Counted from the stretch's first letter, positions 24,239 through 33,087 are shown. The stretch is DNA of 38,581 bases from Streptomyces mayonensis (GCF_018982965.1 NZ_JACBYP010000080.1:1-38581); one strand, 5' to 3'. Notes: generated from the sequence alone by a model not told the origin. A program made the numbers and translations.

Positions 24239-25702
24239 CTACCCGAGCGCCGCCACCCTGTCCCGGTACCCCCGCACCGGGGCCGCGTCCCGGTAGGGCT
24301 CCAGGCGGCGTTCGAAGTCGCGGACGTACTCCGTGGCCCGCACCGAGCGCATCTCGGCCGCCTGGCCGGCCGCCTCGGCGGCCAGCTGGCAGGCCTGGTC
24401 GAGTTCGCCGAGGCCCAGCCGGGCGGTGGCGAGGACCACCCGGCAGAACAGCCGGCTGCGGGCGTACGCGGGCGCGCGCAGGTGCAGCGAGCGTTCCGCG
24501 TGCTGGGCGGCGGCGCGGAACTGCTGCAGGTCGCGGTGGCAGTGCCCGAACTCGTCGGCGAGCTGCGCCTCGTCGAAGAAGCGCGCCCAGTGCGGCACCT
24601 CGTCGCCGGGCCGGGCGGCCCCCAGCGCCCGCTCGGCGCGGACCAGCGCGGCGGTGCAGGCCCGCACCTCGCCGAGCACGCCGTGCGCCCTCGCCTCGGC
24701 GGCGTGCAGCAGGGTCTGCACGACCGGGGGCGCGGAGGTCCCGACGCCCTGCTGCGCCACCCGCGCCAGCTGCACGGCCTCGCGTCCGTGCCCGAGGTAG
24801 ACGGCCTGCCTGCTCATCGTGACCAGCACGTAGGAGCCGTACGCCCGGTCCCCCGCCGCCTGCGACAGCCGCAGCGCCTGGACGAAGTAGCGCTGGGCGA
24901 GGCCGTGCGCGGCGATGTCGTACGAGGTCCAGCCCGCGAGCCGGGTCAGGTCGGCGGCGGCGGCGAACAGGCGGCGGCCGGCCTGCTCGCCGTAGGTGCC
25001 GCGGAGCATCGGCTCCACCTCGTGCTCCAGGTAGCGCACCAGGGCCTGGCGGGCGTGTCCGCCGCCGTAGCGGTCGTCCAGGGTGCGGAACAGCTCGCCG
25101 ACCGAGCGCAGCGCGGCGAGGTCGCCCCCGGTGACCCGCTGGCCGGGGCCGCGCTCGGCCGGGGGCCTGCGCCGGGACGGGTCGGCCGGGACGGAGGTGC
25201 GGGGCGTCGCCGGGCGGCCCTGCGCGGGGATGCGGACGGGCACCTCGGTGCGGGCCACCTTCTCGTCGGCGCGGCCGATCAGCCAGTCGCGGCTGGGCAC
25301 CACGAGCCCGGCCGGGGTGAAGGCGATCTTCCGCAGCTCGGCGTGGCTGCCGGAGTCCTTGCGCCACAGCCCGCCCACGATGTCCACCGCCTCCTCCGGG
25401 CTGCCGGCGAACTCCAGCCCCGCGTACACGGGCGCGCAGGCGTCCAGGCCGAGGTCCTGGGCGGTCAGGCGGCGGCCCAGGCGCCGGGTGAAGACCTCGG
25501 CGATCAGCGCCGGGGTGGTGCCGCGGGGCTGTTGACCGCGCAGCCAGCGGGTGACGGACGTCTTGTCGTATCTCAGGTCCAGGCCGTGTTCGAGTCCGAG
25601 CTGGTCGACGCGACGCGCGAGACCCGCGTTGGAGAACCCCGCTTCGGCGATGAGTGCGGCGAGCTGGCGGTTGGGGGTGCGCTGCGCGGGTCGTTCCGTC
25701 AT
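24239..25702 (-). CDS. NsdA-like regulator (HTH + TPR region)
   Basis: A 487-residue cytosolic regulator. The N-terminal part (about 1-75) looks like a helix-turn-helix domain (LAALIAEAGFSNAGLARRVD, SVTRWLRGQQP). The long C-terminal part (about 190-487) is helical and TPR-like, with repeated Ala/Leu-rich helices (YFVQALRLSQAAGDRAYGSY, LLHAAEARAHGVLGEV). This matches the NsdA/SCO5582-type family, whose members influence development and antibiotic production; that role is only inferred here. The ATG at 25702 gives the family start MTERPAQ, but the nearest GGAG lies 15 nt upstream. It is divergent from lipB. Confidence 0.82.
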   Translation of the reverse strand: MTERPAQRTPNRQLAALIAEAGFSNAGLARRVDQLGLEHGLDLRYDKTSVTRWLRGQQPRGTTPALIAEVFTRRLGRRLTAQDLGLDACAPVYAGLEFAGSPEEAVDIVGGLWRKDSGSHAELRKIAFTPAGLVVPSRDWLIGRADEKVARTEVPVRIPAQGRPATPRTSVPADPSRRRPPAERGPGQRVTGGDLAALRSVGELFRTLDDRYGGGHARQALVRYLEHEVEPMLRGTYGEQAGRRLFAAAADLTRLAGWTSYDIAAHGLAQRYFVQALRLSQAAGDRAYGSYVLVTMSRQAVYLGHGREAVQLARVAQQGVGTSAPPVVQTLLHAAEARAHGVLGEVRACTAALVRAERALGAARPGDEVPHWARFFDEAQLADEFGHCHRDLQQFRAAAQHAERSLHLRAPAYARSRLFCRVVLATARLGLGELDQACQLAAEAAGQAAEMRSVRATEYVRDFERRLEPYRDAAPVRGYRDRVAALG

Positions 25703-25806
25703 GGTGCGGTGCGGTCTCCTGCCTTCCGGGCGTTCGATGTGCCCGGAGCGCCTGTGAGCAGCCCTTACGGCCTCGTGAACGGCGCGAATGTAGCGGAGAG
25801 TAAGCA

Positions 25807-25844
25807 CCCGATCGCACAATTCGCCCGGCATTCATCCGATCGGG
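25807..25844. promoter_or_regulatory. Inverted repeat in the regulator/lipB promoter region
   Basis: CCCGATC at 25807-25813 is repeated inverted as GATCGGG at 25838-25844, about 110 bp upstream of the NsdA-like start. It could be an operator for that gene. Only symmetry and position support it. Confidence 0.35.
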
Positions 25845-25862
25845 TGAGGAATGCCCGCTCCA

Positions 25863-25889
25863 CTGACGACGGGCGGGCGGTCGTACAGT
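25863..25889 (+). promoter_or_regulatory. Candidate lipB promoter
   Basis: CTGACG (25863-25868) and TACAGT (25884-25889) resemble -35 and -10 hexamers but with a short 15-bp spacer. The -10 lies 48 bp before the lipB start. Confidence 0.4.
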
Positions 25890-25937
25890 GGCGTGGGCAC
25901 GCTTCGTGCCTTACGACCTTGCAGGGAGGCACGCGAC

Positions 25938-26738
25938 GTGAGTGAGCTGCGTTTCGTCCGGATGGGGTTCGGTGCCGAACGCGTCGAGTACCAGGAGGCG
26001 TGGGACGAACAGCGCCGGGTGCACGCCGCGCGGTTCGCCGACGAGGTCCCGGACACCGTGCTGCTCGTCGAACACCCGCCGGTCTACACCGCCGGCCGGC
26101 GCACCGCCGACAGCGAACGCCCGCTGGACGGCACCCCGGTCGTCGACGTGGACCGCGGCGGCAAGATCACCTGGCACGGGCCGGGCCAGCTGGTCGGGTA
26201 CCCGATCCAGAAGCTCCCGCGCCCGGTGGACGTGGTGGCGCACGTGCGGCGGCTGGAGGAGGCCCTGATCCGCACCTGTGCGGAGTTCGGCCTGGAGACC
26301 ACCCGGGTCGAGGGCCGCAGCGGTGTCTGGGTCCTCGGCGACCCGGTGGAGCGGCGCCCGGCCCTGGGCGGGCTCTCGCTGGACCTCGACCCCCGCCTGG
26401 CCGACGAGGAGTTCGACCCGCGGCTCAACGGCCCGGAGTACGCCCCGTCCAACGCGGGCCAGCGCCGCGAGGACCGCAAGATCGCCGCGATCGGCATCCG
26501 GGTCGCCAAGGGCGTCACGATGCACGGCTTCGCCCTGAACGTGAACCCCGACAACAAGTGGTTCGACCGGATCATCCCGTGCGGCATCCGCGACGCGGGC
26601 GTCGCTTCCCTGGCGAACGAGCTCGGCCGCGACGTGACCCTCGAGGAGGTCCTCCCGGTCGCCGAACGCCACCTCCGCGACGTCCTGGAGAACGCGGAGC
26701 CGAGGCCGAGGGTGATCGAGAAGACACCGGCGGCCTGA
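25938..26738 (+). CDS. lipB: Octanoyl-[acyl-carrier-protein]:protein octanoyltransferase
   Basis: LipB moves octanoyl from acyl carrier protein to the lipoyl-domain lysine of E2 and similar proteins, the first step of endogenous lipoate synthesis. The protein has 266 residues. The family motifs are VLLVEHPPVYTAGRR, RGGKITWHGPGQLVGYP, the catalytic Lys181 (RKIAAIGIRV) and Cys215 (IPCGIRDAGVASL). The GTG at 25938 has GGGAGG 8 nt upstream. The lipA gene follows after 346 bp of repeat-bearing DNA. The E2 with two lipoyl domains encoded 20 kb upstream is an expected substrate. Confidence 0.95.
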   Translation: MSELRFVRMGFGAERVEYQEAWDEQRRVHAARFADEVPDTVLLVEHPPVYTAGRRTADSERPLDGTPVVDVDRGGKITWHGPGQLVGYPIQKLPRPVDVVAHVRRLEEALIRTCAEFGLETTRVEGRSGVWVLGDPVERRPALGGLSLDLDPRLADEEFDPRLNGPEYAPSNAGQRREDRKIAAIGIRVAKGVTMHGFALNVNPDNKWFDRIIPCGIRDAGVASLANELGRDVTLEEVLPVAERHLRDVLENAEPRPRVIEKTPAA

Positions 26739-27084
26739 ACCGGCGGCCCGAAACCGAGCCGTCCGGTCCTTCCCGAGGGGTCCCGCCCCGTCCGGTCCCT
26801 CCCGGCGGGCCCGTCGCCGCGGGCCGATCCCGGCGGGTGCTTCCCGGCGGGTGCTTCCCGGCGGGTGCTTCCCGGCGGGTGCTTCCCGGCAGGCCCTTCC
26901 CGGCGGGTGCTTCCGGCGGAGGGCACAAACCCACCCCGTCCGGCGTTGCACGGCAAGGCTGTTCAGGCCGGAGCGGGGGCCTGGGGGGCGGCAGCTCCCA
27001 GTGAGGCCAGCACCCTCGCCGAGCATTCAAAACAACGGGCGTACGCTGGAAGGCGCCGAAGAATCAAACGCTAGGGAGCCGGTC
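26739..27084. other. Intergenic region lipB-lipA
   Basis: No gene is supported in these 346 bp. They hold a 14-bp tandem array (26831-26914) preceded by decayed, similar GC-rich units from about 26760. The last 60 bases before lipA are more A/T-rich and contain TACGCT (27042-27047), a possible -10 for a separate lipA promoter. Confidence 0.55.
26831..26914. repeat. 14-bp tandem repeat array between lipB and lipA
   Basis: Six consecutive 14-bp units of CGGCGGGTGCTTCC occupy this stretch. Units 1-4 (26831-26886) and unit 6 (26901-26914) are identical; unit 5 (26887-26900) is changed at a few positions. The unit is not a multiple of three and no gene crosses it. Confidence 0.95.
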
Positions 27085-28056
27085 GTGTCCGCAGTCGCAC
27101 CCGACGGACGCAAGATGCTGCGCCTGGAGGTCCGCAACAGCCAGACCCCCATCGAGCGCAAGCCCGAGTGGATCAAGACCCGGGCGAAAATGGGCCCCGA
27201 ATACACCAAGATGCAGAACCTCGTGAAGAGCGAGGGCCTGCACACGGTCTGCCAGGAAGCCGGCTGCCCCAACATCTACGAGTGCTGGGAGGACCGCGAG
27301 GCGACCTTCCTCATCGGCGGCGACCAGTGCACCCGGCGCTGCGACTTCTGCCAGATCGACACGGGAAAGCCCGAGGCCCTCGACCGGGACGAGCCTCGCC
27401 GCGTCGGCGAGTCCGTGGTCACGATGGACCTGAACTACGCCACCATCACCGGCGTCGCCCGCGACGACCTCCCCGACGGCGGCGCGTGGCTGTACGCCGA
27501 GACGGTGCGCCAGATCCACCAGCAGACCGCGGACCGCGAGGCCGGCCGCACCAAGGTCGAGCTGCTGGCCCCCGACTTCAACGCGGTGCCGGAGCTGCTG
27601 CGGGAGGTCTTCGACTCCCGTCCCGAGGTCTTCGCGCACAACGTCGAGACGGTCCCGCGGATCTTCAAGCGCATCCGCCCCGGCTTCCGCTACGACCGCT
27701 CGCTGAAGGTCATCACCGACGCCCGCGACTACGGTCTGGTCACCAAGTCCAACCTGATCCTGGGCATGGGCGAGACCCGCGAGGAGATCAGCGAGGCGCT
27801 GCGGCAGCTGCACGGAGCCGGCTGCGAGCTGATCACCATCACGCAGTACCTGCGCCCGTCCGTGCGCCACCACCCGGTGGAGCGCTGGGTCAAGCCCCAG
27901 GAGTTCGTGGAGCTGAAGGAGGAGGCCGAGCAGATCGGCTTCTCCGGCGTGATGTCCGGTCCGCTGGTGCGCTCCTCGTACCGGGCCGGCCGGCTCTACG
28001 GGATGGCGATGGACCAGCGCCGCGCCCCGGCACCGGCCGCTTCGCCCACCGTGTGA
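27085..28056 (+). CDS. lipA: Lipoyl synthase (radical SAM)
   Basis: LipA inserts two sulfur atoms into octanoyl groups on lipoyl domains, completing the cofactor. The protein has 323 residues. The auxiliary 4Fe-4S cluster ligands are Cys56, Cys61 and Cys67 (CQEAGCPNIYEC). The radical SAM cluster is Cys82, Cys86 and Cys89 (CTRRCDFC). The conserved C-terminal Ser is in GPLVRSSYRAG, and ITQYLRPS is also typical. The GTG at 27085 has GGGAG 6 nt upstream. A strong terminator follows. Confidence 0.96.
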   Translation: MSAVAPDGRKMLRLEVRNSQTPIERKPEWIKTRAKMGPEYTKMQNLVKSEGLHTVCQEAGCPNIYECWEDREATFLIGGDQCTRRCDFCQIDTGKPEALDRDEPRRVGESVVTMDLNYATITGVARDDLPDGGAWLYAETVRQIHQQTADREAGRTKVELLAPDFNAVPELLREVFDSRPEVFAHNVETVPRIFKRIRPGFRYDRSLKVITDARDYGLVTKSNLILGMGETREEISEALRQLHGAGCELITITQYLRPSVRHHPVERWVKPQEFVELKEEAEQIGFSGVMSGPLVRSSYRAGRLYGMAMDQRRAPAPAASPTV

Positions 28057-28096
28057 ATTCACGCACAAGACGCTACCGGCCAGTAGTGGCCGAGAT

Positions 28097-28147
28097 CCCG
28101 CGGCCCCGACCGTCCTCGCAGCTGAGGGCACCGGTCGGGGCCGCGGG
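28097..28147 (+). terminator. Terminator after lipA
   Basis: CCCGCGGCCCCGACCG (28097-28112) pairs perfectly over 16 bp with 28132-28147 around a 19-nt loop, 41 bp after lipA. Confidence 0.88.
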
Positions 28148-28300
28148 GCCGTTCCGGGGCCCCGCATCAGGGCTTCATGTCCGTTTGACCGGCGGGTCAC
28201 GCCCTGGTAACACCAATCAGTGACCCTGGAATGACAGCACGTACACCACCGCGTACACCCGTCTCCGTACCCGGAGCCGTACCGAGGGGGGACCTCCACG

Positions 28301-28516
28301 ATGCAGGCCGCGCCCGTCCGACCCGCCGCCGTCCGCGCCACCGCCATCCCGTCCTTCACGACCGCCCTGCGGGCCGTCGAGTCGCTGCTGATGAGCGGCG
28401 GCCAGCGCACCGCACGGCGCAACGCCTGGACGTCGGTCCTGGAGGACCGCCGCCGTGCCAAGGACCGGATCGAGACGGAGCGCGTCCTGGGCCAGTCCGC
28501 GGCCGGCCGCCCCTGA
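28301..28516 (+). CDS. Small conserved hypothetical protein
   Basis: A 71-residue basic, soluble protein that I do not recognise beyond its position in Streptomyces lipA loci (from memory). It is predicted mostly helical, with FTTALRAVESLLMSGGQRTA and LEDRRRAKDRIETERVLG. A purine-rich GAGGGGGGA lies about 10 nt before the ATG. It stands between the lipA terminator and the DUF4191 gene. Confidence 0.65.
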   Translation: MQAAPVRPAAVRATAIPSFTTALRAVESLLMSGGQRTARRNAWTSVLEDRRRAKDRIETERVLGQSAAGRP

Positions 28517-28573
28517 CCCGCTCCCGCCCTCCCCGCGCCGGACACTGCCGTCGTCGGCGCTTTCGGGGGCACG

Positions 28574-28579
28574 TAGACT
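28574..28579 (+). promoter_or_regulatory. Leaderless -10 of the DUF4191 gene
   Basis: TAGACT lies 7 nt before the ATG at 28587 and no Shine-Dalgarno is present, a typical leaderless start. Confidence 0.65.
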
Positions 28580-28586
28580 GCGTGCC

Positions 28587-29291
28587 ATGGCGAGGAAGGA
28601 ACCTGCAGCGGACGCTGCGAATCCCGGGCGACTGAAGCAGATCGCTCTGACCTACAAGATGACCCGCAAGGCCGACAAGAAGATCGGTCTTGTGCTCGCG
28701 GGTGTCGGCATCGTCGTCTTCGGTGTCCTCCTCGCGATCGGTTTTCTGATCGGTCACCCCATCTATCTCGGCATCCTGGGCGTGCTGCTCGCCTTCCTCG
28801 CATCGGCGATCGTCTTCGGACGCCGGGCCGAGCGGGCGGCCTTCGGCCAGATGGAGGGACAGCCGGGCGCCGCGGCGGCCGTGCTGGACAACGTCGGCCG
28901 GGGCTGGACGACGACCCCCGCGGTGGCGATGAACCGCAACCAGGACGTGGTGCACCGCGCGGTCGGCAAGGCCGGCATCGTGCTCGTCGCGGAGGGCAAC
29001 CCGAACCGGGTGAAGTCCCTGCTCGCGGCCGAGAAGAAGAAGATGAACCGCATCGTCGCCGACGTGCCCGTGCACGACCTGGTGGTGGGCACCGGCGAGG
29101 GCCAGGTCGAGCTGAAGAAGCTGCGCACGACCATGCTCAAGCTCCCCCGCGTCCTGTCGGGCCCGCAGGTCACCGTGACCAACGACCGGCTGCGCGCCCT
29201 CGGCGACCTGATGAGCAACATGCCGGTACCCAAGGGCCCGATGCCGAAGGGCATGCGCATGCCCCGGGGCGGCAACCCCAGGCAGCGCTGA
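28587..29291 (+). CDS. DUF4191 membrane protein
   Basis: A 234-residue protein of the actinobacterial DUF4191 family, function unknown. It begins with a charged segment (RLKQIALTYKMTRKADKKIG), then two membrane helices at about residues 33-50 and 55-75 (LVLAGVGIVVFGVLLAI, YLGILGVLLAFLASAIVFG). The cytosolic part has GWTTTPAVAMNRNQDVVHR and AEKKKMNRIVADVPVHDL, and a Met/Pro/Gly-rich tail. It is found next to lipoate genes in many Streptomyces (from memory), but no functional link is shown. Confidence 0.9.
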   Translation: MARKEPAADAANPGRLKQIALTYKMTRKADKKIGLVLAGVGIVVFGVLLAIGFLIGHPIYLGILGVLLAFLASAIVFGRRAERAAFGQMEGQPGAAAAVLDNVGRGWTTTPAVAMNRNQDVVHRAVGKAGIVLVAEGNPNRVKSLLAAEKKKMNRIVADVPVHDLVVGTGEGQVELKKLRTTMLKLPRVLSGPQVTVTNDRLRALGDLMSNMPVPKGPMPKGMRMPRGGNPRQR

Positions 29292-29327
29292 GCGCACGGC
29301 GCTGCGAACGCCGGCAGCCGTACGGCG

Positions 29328-29365
29328 GCGGGGGCGTCCGGAACCACGGTTCCGGACGCCCCCGC
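29328..29365 (+). terminator. Terminator after the DUF4191 gene
   Basis: GCGGGGGCGTCCGGAACC (29328-29345) is followed by its exact reverse complement (29348-29365), an 18-bp stem with a very tight loop that in practice opens by a few pairs. Confidence 0.9.
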
Positions 29366-29472
29366 CCTCGTGTGTGACGCCCCGTCCTCGTATGCACGGG
29401 GTCCTCGTACGCACAGGCCTCCACGGGTACGGCGTCGCGCGTGCACTGCCGTCACCCCATGGCCCCACATGG

Positions 29473-29510
29473 ACCCACGCGGACCCGCGGAACCCACGCG
29501 GACCCGCGGG
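29473..29510. repeat. Two tandem 19-bp repeats
   Basis: Two adjacent copies of ACCCACGCGGACCCGCGGA differ only in the last base. They lie a few bases beyond the stop of the RDD gene. Confidence 0.8.
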
Positions 29511-29515
29511 CGGCG

Positions 29516-29983
29516 TCAGGCCCGCACCTCCACCGTGCGCGCCAGCCGGTCGTGCAGTCCGCGGCCGTCGCGGTCCCAGATCAGGGCCGGGAGGGCGAGG
29601 CAGAGCAGGACAGAGCGCAGCAGGGCGCGCAGCGGGCTGGGACGGCCGGTCGCCAGGTCGACCACCCGCAGGCCGAGGAGGCGCTTGCCCGGGGTGGAGC
29701 CGACCGTGCCGACGGTCAGCACGCTGAGCGCGAAGAAGATCAGCAGCGCCCAGTTGCCGGTCGCCTGGCCGTAGCCGTCCGTGATCAGGCCGTATGCGAT
29801 CAGGAGGCACAGCGCCCAGTCCACGGCCAGGGCGCCGATGCGCCTGCCCGGACGGGCGATCGAGCCCGGCCCGTCCTCCGGCAGACCGAGCTGCTCCCCG
29901 CGGTGTCCGAGGTCGCCACCGGACTCCTCGATGGCCGCGCGCGGCCCGGAGAGCCACGATCCGATTGCTTGCCTGTTGTCCAC
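29516..29983 (-). CDS. RDD family membrane protein
   Basis: A 155-residue integral membrane protein with one RDD domain. The motif RPGRRIGALAVDWALCLL opens the domain, two to three hydrophobic helices follow (about 52-68, 78-95 and 120-135), and GSTPGKRLLGLRVVD and RDGRGLHDRLARTVEV complete it. RDD proteins have been linked to transport in some bacteria, but the role here is unknown. The GTG at 29983 has TACCGT 6 nt upstream and no Shine-Dalgarno, so it may be leaderless. It is divergent from glnA. Confidence 0.88.
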   Translation of the reverse strand: MDNRQAIGSWLSGPRAAIEESGGDLGHRGEQLGLPEDGPGSIARPGRRIGALAVDWALCLLIAYGLITDGYGQATGNWALLIFFALSVLTVGTVGSTPGKRLLGLRVVDLATGRPSPLRALLRSVLLCLALPALIWDRDGRGLHDRLARTVEVRA

Positions 29984-30069
29984 CCGACCACGGTACTGCG
30001 CCCGTATACGTCCCAGGAACGGCGGGGTGTGACGGTCCCCGATCCGGCCTAGGCTGGGGCCCGAGCCGG

Positions 30070-30107
30070 TTAACTTCTGCGAAACAAACGGGTCACGCCA
30101 GAGAAAT
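30070..30107 (+). promoter_or_regulatory. GlnR box of glnA
   Basis: The sites TTAAC, GAAAC, GTCAC and GAAAT follow each other with exact 6-nt gaps, the known actinobacterial GlnR pattern GTnAC-n6-GAAAC repeated twice. It lies just upstream of a candidate -10, TAGGGT (30118-30123), 80 bp before the gene, as expected for nitrogen control. Confidence 0.85.
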
Positions 30108-30203
30108 CACCCGTCCCTAGGGTCGAGGAAACGTGTGCCACCCGCACTGGCCGCACGAACGATCTACCACCCCGGCAGGACGGTCGGGAGTAGGAGGAGC
30201 TGG

Positions 30204-31613
30204 ATGTTCCAGAACGCCGACGACGCCAAGAAGTTCATCGCGGACGAGGACGTCAAGTTCGTCGACGTCCGCTTCTGCGACCTGCCGGGCGTCATGCAGC
30301 ACTTCACGTTGCCCGCCGAGGCGTTCGACCCCGACGACGAGCAGGCCTTCGACGGATCCTCGATCCGCGGCTTCCAGGCCATCCACGAGTCGGACATGTC
30401 CCTGCGCCCCGACCTGTCCACCGCGCGCGTCGACCCGTTCCGCCGGGACAAGACCCTCAACATCAACTTCTTCATCCACGACCCGATCACGGGCGAGCAG
30501 TACTCCCGCGACCCGCGGAACGTGGCGAAGAAGGCCGAGGCCTACCTGGCCTCCACCGGCATCGCCGACACGGCGTTCTTCGGCCCGGAGGCCGAGTTCT
30601 ACGTTTTCGACAGCGTGCGCTTCAAGACCGCCGAGAACGAGTCCTTCTACCACATCGACTCCGAGGCCGGCGCCTGGAACACCGGCGCCGTCGAGGACAA
30701 CCGCGGCTACAAGGTCCGCTACAAGGGCGGTTACTTCCCGGTCCCGCCGGTCGACCACTTCGCCGACCTGCGCGCCGAGATCTCCCTGGAGCTGGACCGG
30801 GCCGGTCTGAAGGTCGAGCGCCAGCACCACGAGGTGGGCACCGCCGGCCAGGCGGAGATCAACTACAAGTTCAACACGCTGCTCGCCGCCGCCGACGACC
30901 TCCAGCTCTTCAAGTACATCGTGAAGAACGTGGCCTGGAAGAACGGCAAGACGGCGACCTTCATGCCGAAGCCGATCTTCGGCGACAACGGCTCGGGCAT
31001 GCACGTGCACCAGTCGCTGTGGTCGGGCGGCGAGCCGCTCTTCTACGACGAGCAGGGCTACGCCGGCCTCTCGGACACCGCCCGCTACTACATCGGCGGC
31101 ATCCTGCGCCACGCGCCCTCGCTGCTGGCCTTCACCAACCCGACGGTGAACTCCTACCACCGCCTGGTCCCGGGCTTCGAGGCGCCGATCAACCTGGTGT
31201 ACTCGCAGCGCAACCGCTCCGCCGCGATGCGCATCCCGATCACCGGCTCGAACCCGAAGGCCAAGCGCGTCGAGTTCCGCGCCCCGGACTCCTCCGGCAA
31301 CCCGTACCTGGCCTTCTCGGCCCTGCTCCTCGCGGGCCTGGACGGCATCAAGAACAAGATCGAGCCGGCCGAGCCGATCGACAAGGACCTCTACGAGCTG
31401 GCGCCCGAGGAGCACGCGGGCGTGGCCCAGGTCCCGACCTCCCTCGGCGCGGTACTCGACCGCCTGGAGGCCGACCACGAGTTCCTGCTCCAGGGCGACG
31501 TCTTCACGCCGGACCTGATCGAGACGTGGATCGACTACAAGCGCACCAACGAGATCGCCCCGCTGCAGCTGCGCCCGCACCCGCACGAGTTCGAGCTGTA
31601 CTTCGACGTGTGA
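30204..31613 (+). CDS. glnA: Glutamine synthetase type I
   Basis: GlnA makes glutamine from glutamate, ammonia and ATP in the cytosol as a dodecamer. The 469-residue length is normal for GSI-beta. Visible motifs include FDGSSIRGFQ, FGPEAEFYVFD, the ATP-binding KPIFGDNGSGMHVHQS, and NRSAAMRIP. Tyr397 in DKDLYEL is the adenylylation site, so activity should be controlled by GlnE. GGAGG lies 6 nt before the ATG. A GlnR box precedes the gene and a hairpin follows it. The other glutamine synthetase, glnII, lies 5.4 kb downstream. Confidence 0.97.
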   Translation: MFQNADDAKKFIADEDVKFVDVRFCDLPGVMQHFTLPAEAFDPDDEQAFDGSSIRGFQAIHESDMSLRPDLSTARVDPFRRDKTLNINFFIHDPITGEQYSRDPRNVAKKAEAYLASTGIADTAFFGPEAEFYVFDSVRFKTAENESFYHIDSEAGAWNTGAVEDNRGYKVRYKGGYFPVPPVDHFADLRAEISLELDRAGLKVERQHHEVGTAGQAEINYKFNTLLAAADDLQLFKYIVKNVAWKNGKTATFMPKPIFGDNGSGMHVHQSLWSGGEPLFYDEQGYAGLSDTARYYIGGILRHAPSLLAFTNPTVNSYHRLVPGFEAPINLVYSQRNRSAAMRIPITGSNPKAKRVEFRAPDSSGNPYLAFSALLLAGLDGIKNKIEPAEPIDKDLYELAPEEHAGVAQVPTSLGAVLDRLEADHEFLLQGDVFTPDLIETWIDYKRTNEIAPLQLRPHPHEFELYFDV

Positions 31614-31700
31614 TCGACCGCGGGTGACCGGCCGCGTGCGGTCGACCGCTCGGGACGGGTGACCGCCGCTCCCGGCGGGTGCCCGCCGTCCGAGGCCGTC

Positions 31701-31739
31701 CGGCGCCCCCGTCCCCTCCCTCAGGGGGCGGGGGCGCCG
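31701..31739 (+). terminator. Terminator after glnA
   Basis: CGGCGCCCCCGTCCCC (31701-31716) pairs with 31724-31739 over 16 bp with one G-T pair and a 7-nt loop. Confidence 0.85.
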
Positions 31740-31839
31740 TTCGTGTGTGGCTCAAAACACTTCCCAGCACGGTCCTGGGCCAGGATCATTGAAGACTGAC
31801 ACGGTTGTTCGAGTCAGGGGGACGGGGAGAGTGCCGGAG

Positions 31840-32100
31840 ATGCCCGAGCGGAACGACGAGGAGCGCGAGTTCGACCTCAGGTGGGCGGACGGCGCGGAGC
31901 ACAAGGAGCCCTCCGCGCGCGCCCGGATGCTGGCCGCGCGCTGGAAGGAGAACCCTCCCGGACCGGTCCCCTTCCGCGGCGACCCCGACCACGTGGGCTC
32001 CGGGCGCCGGTCGTCGTGGGTGTCCACCGCGGTGGTGCTCGGCTGTGTGGCCGCGGTGATCGTGCTGCTGGGCTGGCTCAACTTCCGGGCGCCCTACTGA
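31840..32100 (+). CDS. Small single-pass membrane protein
   Basis: An 86-residue protein of unknown function. Residues 1-60 are charged (MPERNDEEREFDLRWADGAE), with one C-terminal membrane helix at about 62-80 (VSTAVVLGCVAAVIVLLGWL) and a five-residue tail. The topology suggests a cytosolic N terminus. GGGGAG lies about 10 nt before the ATG at 31840; a GTG at 31831 is too close to that site. Similar small proteins follow glnA in other Streptomyces, from memory. Confidence 0.72.
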   Translation: MPERNDEEREFDLRWADGAEHKEPSARARMLAARWKENPPGPVPFRGDPDHVGSGRRSSWVSTAVVLGCVAAVIVLLGWLNFRAPY

Positions 32101-32142
32101 CACCGGACGGGCCCGCAGCGGAACACGACAGCGTGCGTTCCC

Positions 32143-32982
32143 TCAGCGGAACGCGGCGACGTGGCGGGCGGCCCAGTCCGCGAAGGTGCGCGGGGCGCGG
32201 CCGAGGACCCGCTCGACGTCCGGGCTGACCCGCAGCTCGGCCGGGCTCGGGGCGCCGATGATGTCCAGCGTGTCGTCGGCGAGCTCGGCCGGCATGCTCT
32301 GGACCATGCCCTCCTTGGCCTCCTCGCGGGTCAGCTCGTGAAAGCGCACGGGTGAGCCGAGCGCGGCCGCGAGGGCCTCCGTCTGCCCGCGCGGACTGAT
32401 CACCTCCGGCCCGGTCAGCTCGTACGCCCCGCCGGTGAACCGGTCCTCCAGCAGGCAGGCCGCCGCCACCGCGGCGATGTCCGCCGGGTCCACGACCGGG
32501 ACCCCCACGTCACCGAAGGGGGCGGCGACGACTCCCCTGCTGCGGACGGACTCGGCCCACCACAGGGCGTTGGAGGCGAAGCCGCCCGGCCGCAGCACGG
32601 CCCACTCCGCGCCGGACTCCCGCACGGTGTCCTCCAGCGCGCGCATCGCGACCCGCGTGGTCCCGAAGGGCCTGGTGACCACGCCGAGCGTGGAGAGCAG
32701 GACGATGCGGCGCACCCCGTGTTCCACGGCTTCGCCGATGATGTCGGCGGGGTTGGCCCCGGTGGCGTGCAGATCGCCGGAGAGCAGCAGGAACAGCGAC
32801 TTCGCGCCGTCCAGCGCGGGCCGGAGCCCGGCGGGTTCGGCCAGGTCGGCCACCCTGTGGCGGACGCCGTCCGGCACCGCCGCCGGGTGCCGCGACACCG
32901 CCGTCACCTGCTCGCCCGCCTCGGCCAGCGCCTGCGTCAACGGCCGGCCGATGTTTCCGGTCGCCCCGGTCACCACGATCAT
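32143..32982 (-). CDS. NmrA-type NAD(P)-binding oxidoreductase
   Basis: A 279-residue atypical SDR. The N-terminal motif IVVTGATGNIGRPLTQAL binds NAD(P). RIVLLSTLGVV and ESGAEWAVLRPGGFASNALWW are typical of NmrA/QOR2-like proteins, which act as quinone or NADPH sensors or reductases. The substrate is unknown. AAGGAG lies 8 nt before the ATG at 32982. It is divergent from an HxlR regulator with a shared operator, which suggests redox or electrophile control, as for the YodB/QorR regulators. A weak hairpin (32135-32154) overlaps its stop. Confidence 0.9.
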   Translation of the reverse strand: MIVVTGATGNIGRPLTQALAEAGEQVTAVSRHPAAVPDGVRHRVADLAEPAGLRPALDGAKSLFLLLSGDLHATGANPADIIGEAVEHGVRRIVLLSTLGVVTRPFGTTRVAMRALEDTVRESGAEWAVLRPGGFASNALWWAESVRSRGVVAAPFGDVGVPVVDPADIAAVAAACLLEDRFTGGAYELTGPEVISPRGQTEALAAALGSPVRFHELTREEAKEGMVQSMPAELADDTLDIIGAPSPAELRVSPDVERVLGRAPRTFADWAARHVAAFR

Positions 32983-33087
32983 GAACAGCTCCTTGTCAGT
33001 GGCCTCGCGGGAGGTCCCGCGAGGTTCGTACGGGTCGGACGGCTGTCCGACGCCTTCCGACGTCCGCACGCTAGGAGACCGGGCTAA

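Noticed and set aside
26831..26914. CRISPR array
   Set aside because: The units are adjacent without spacers and only 14 bp long, and no cas gene is near.
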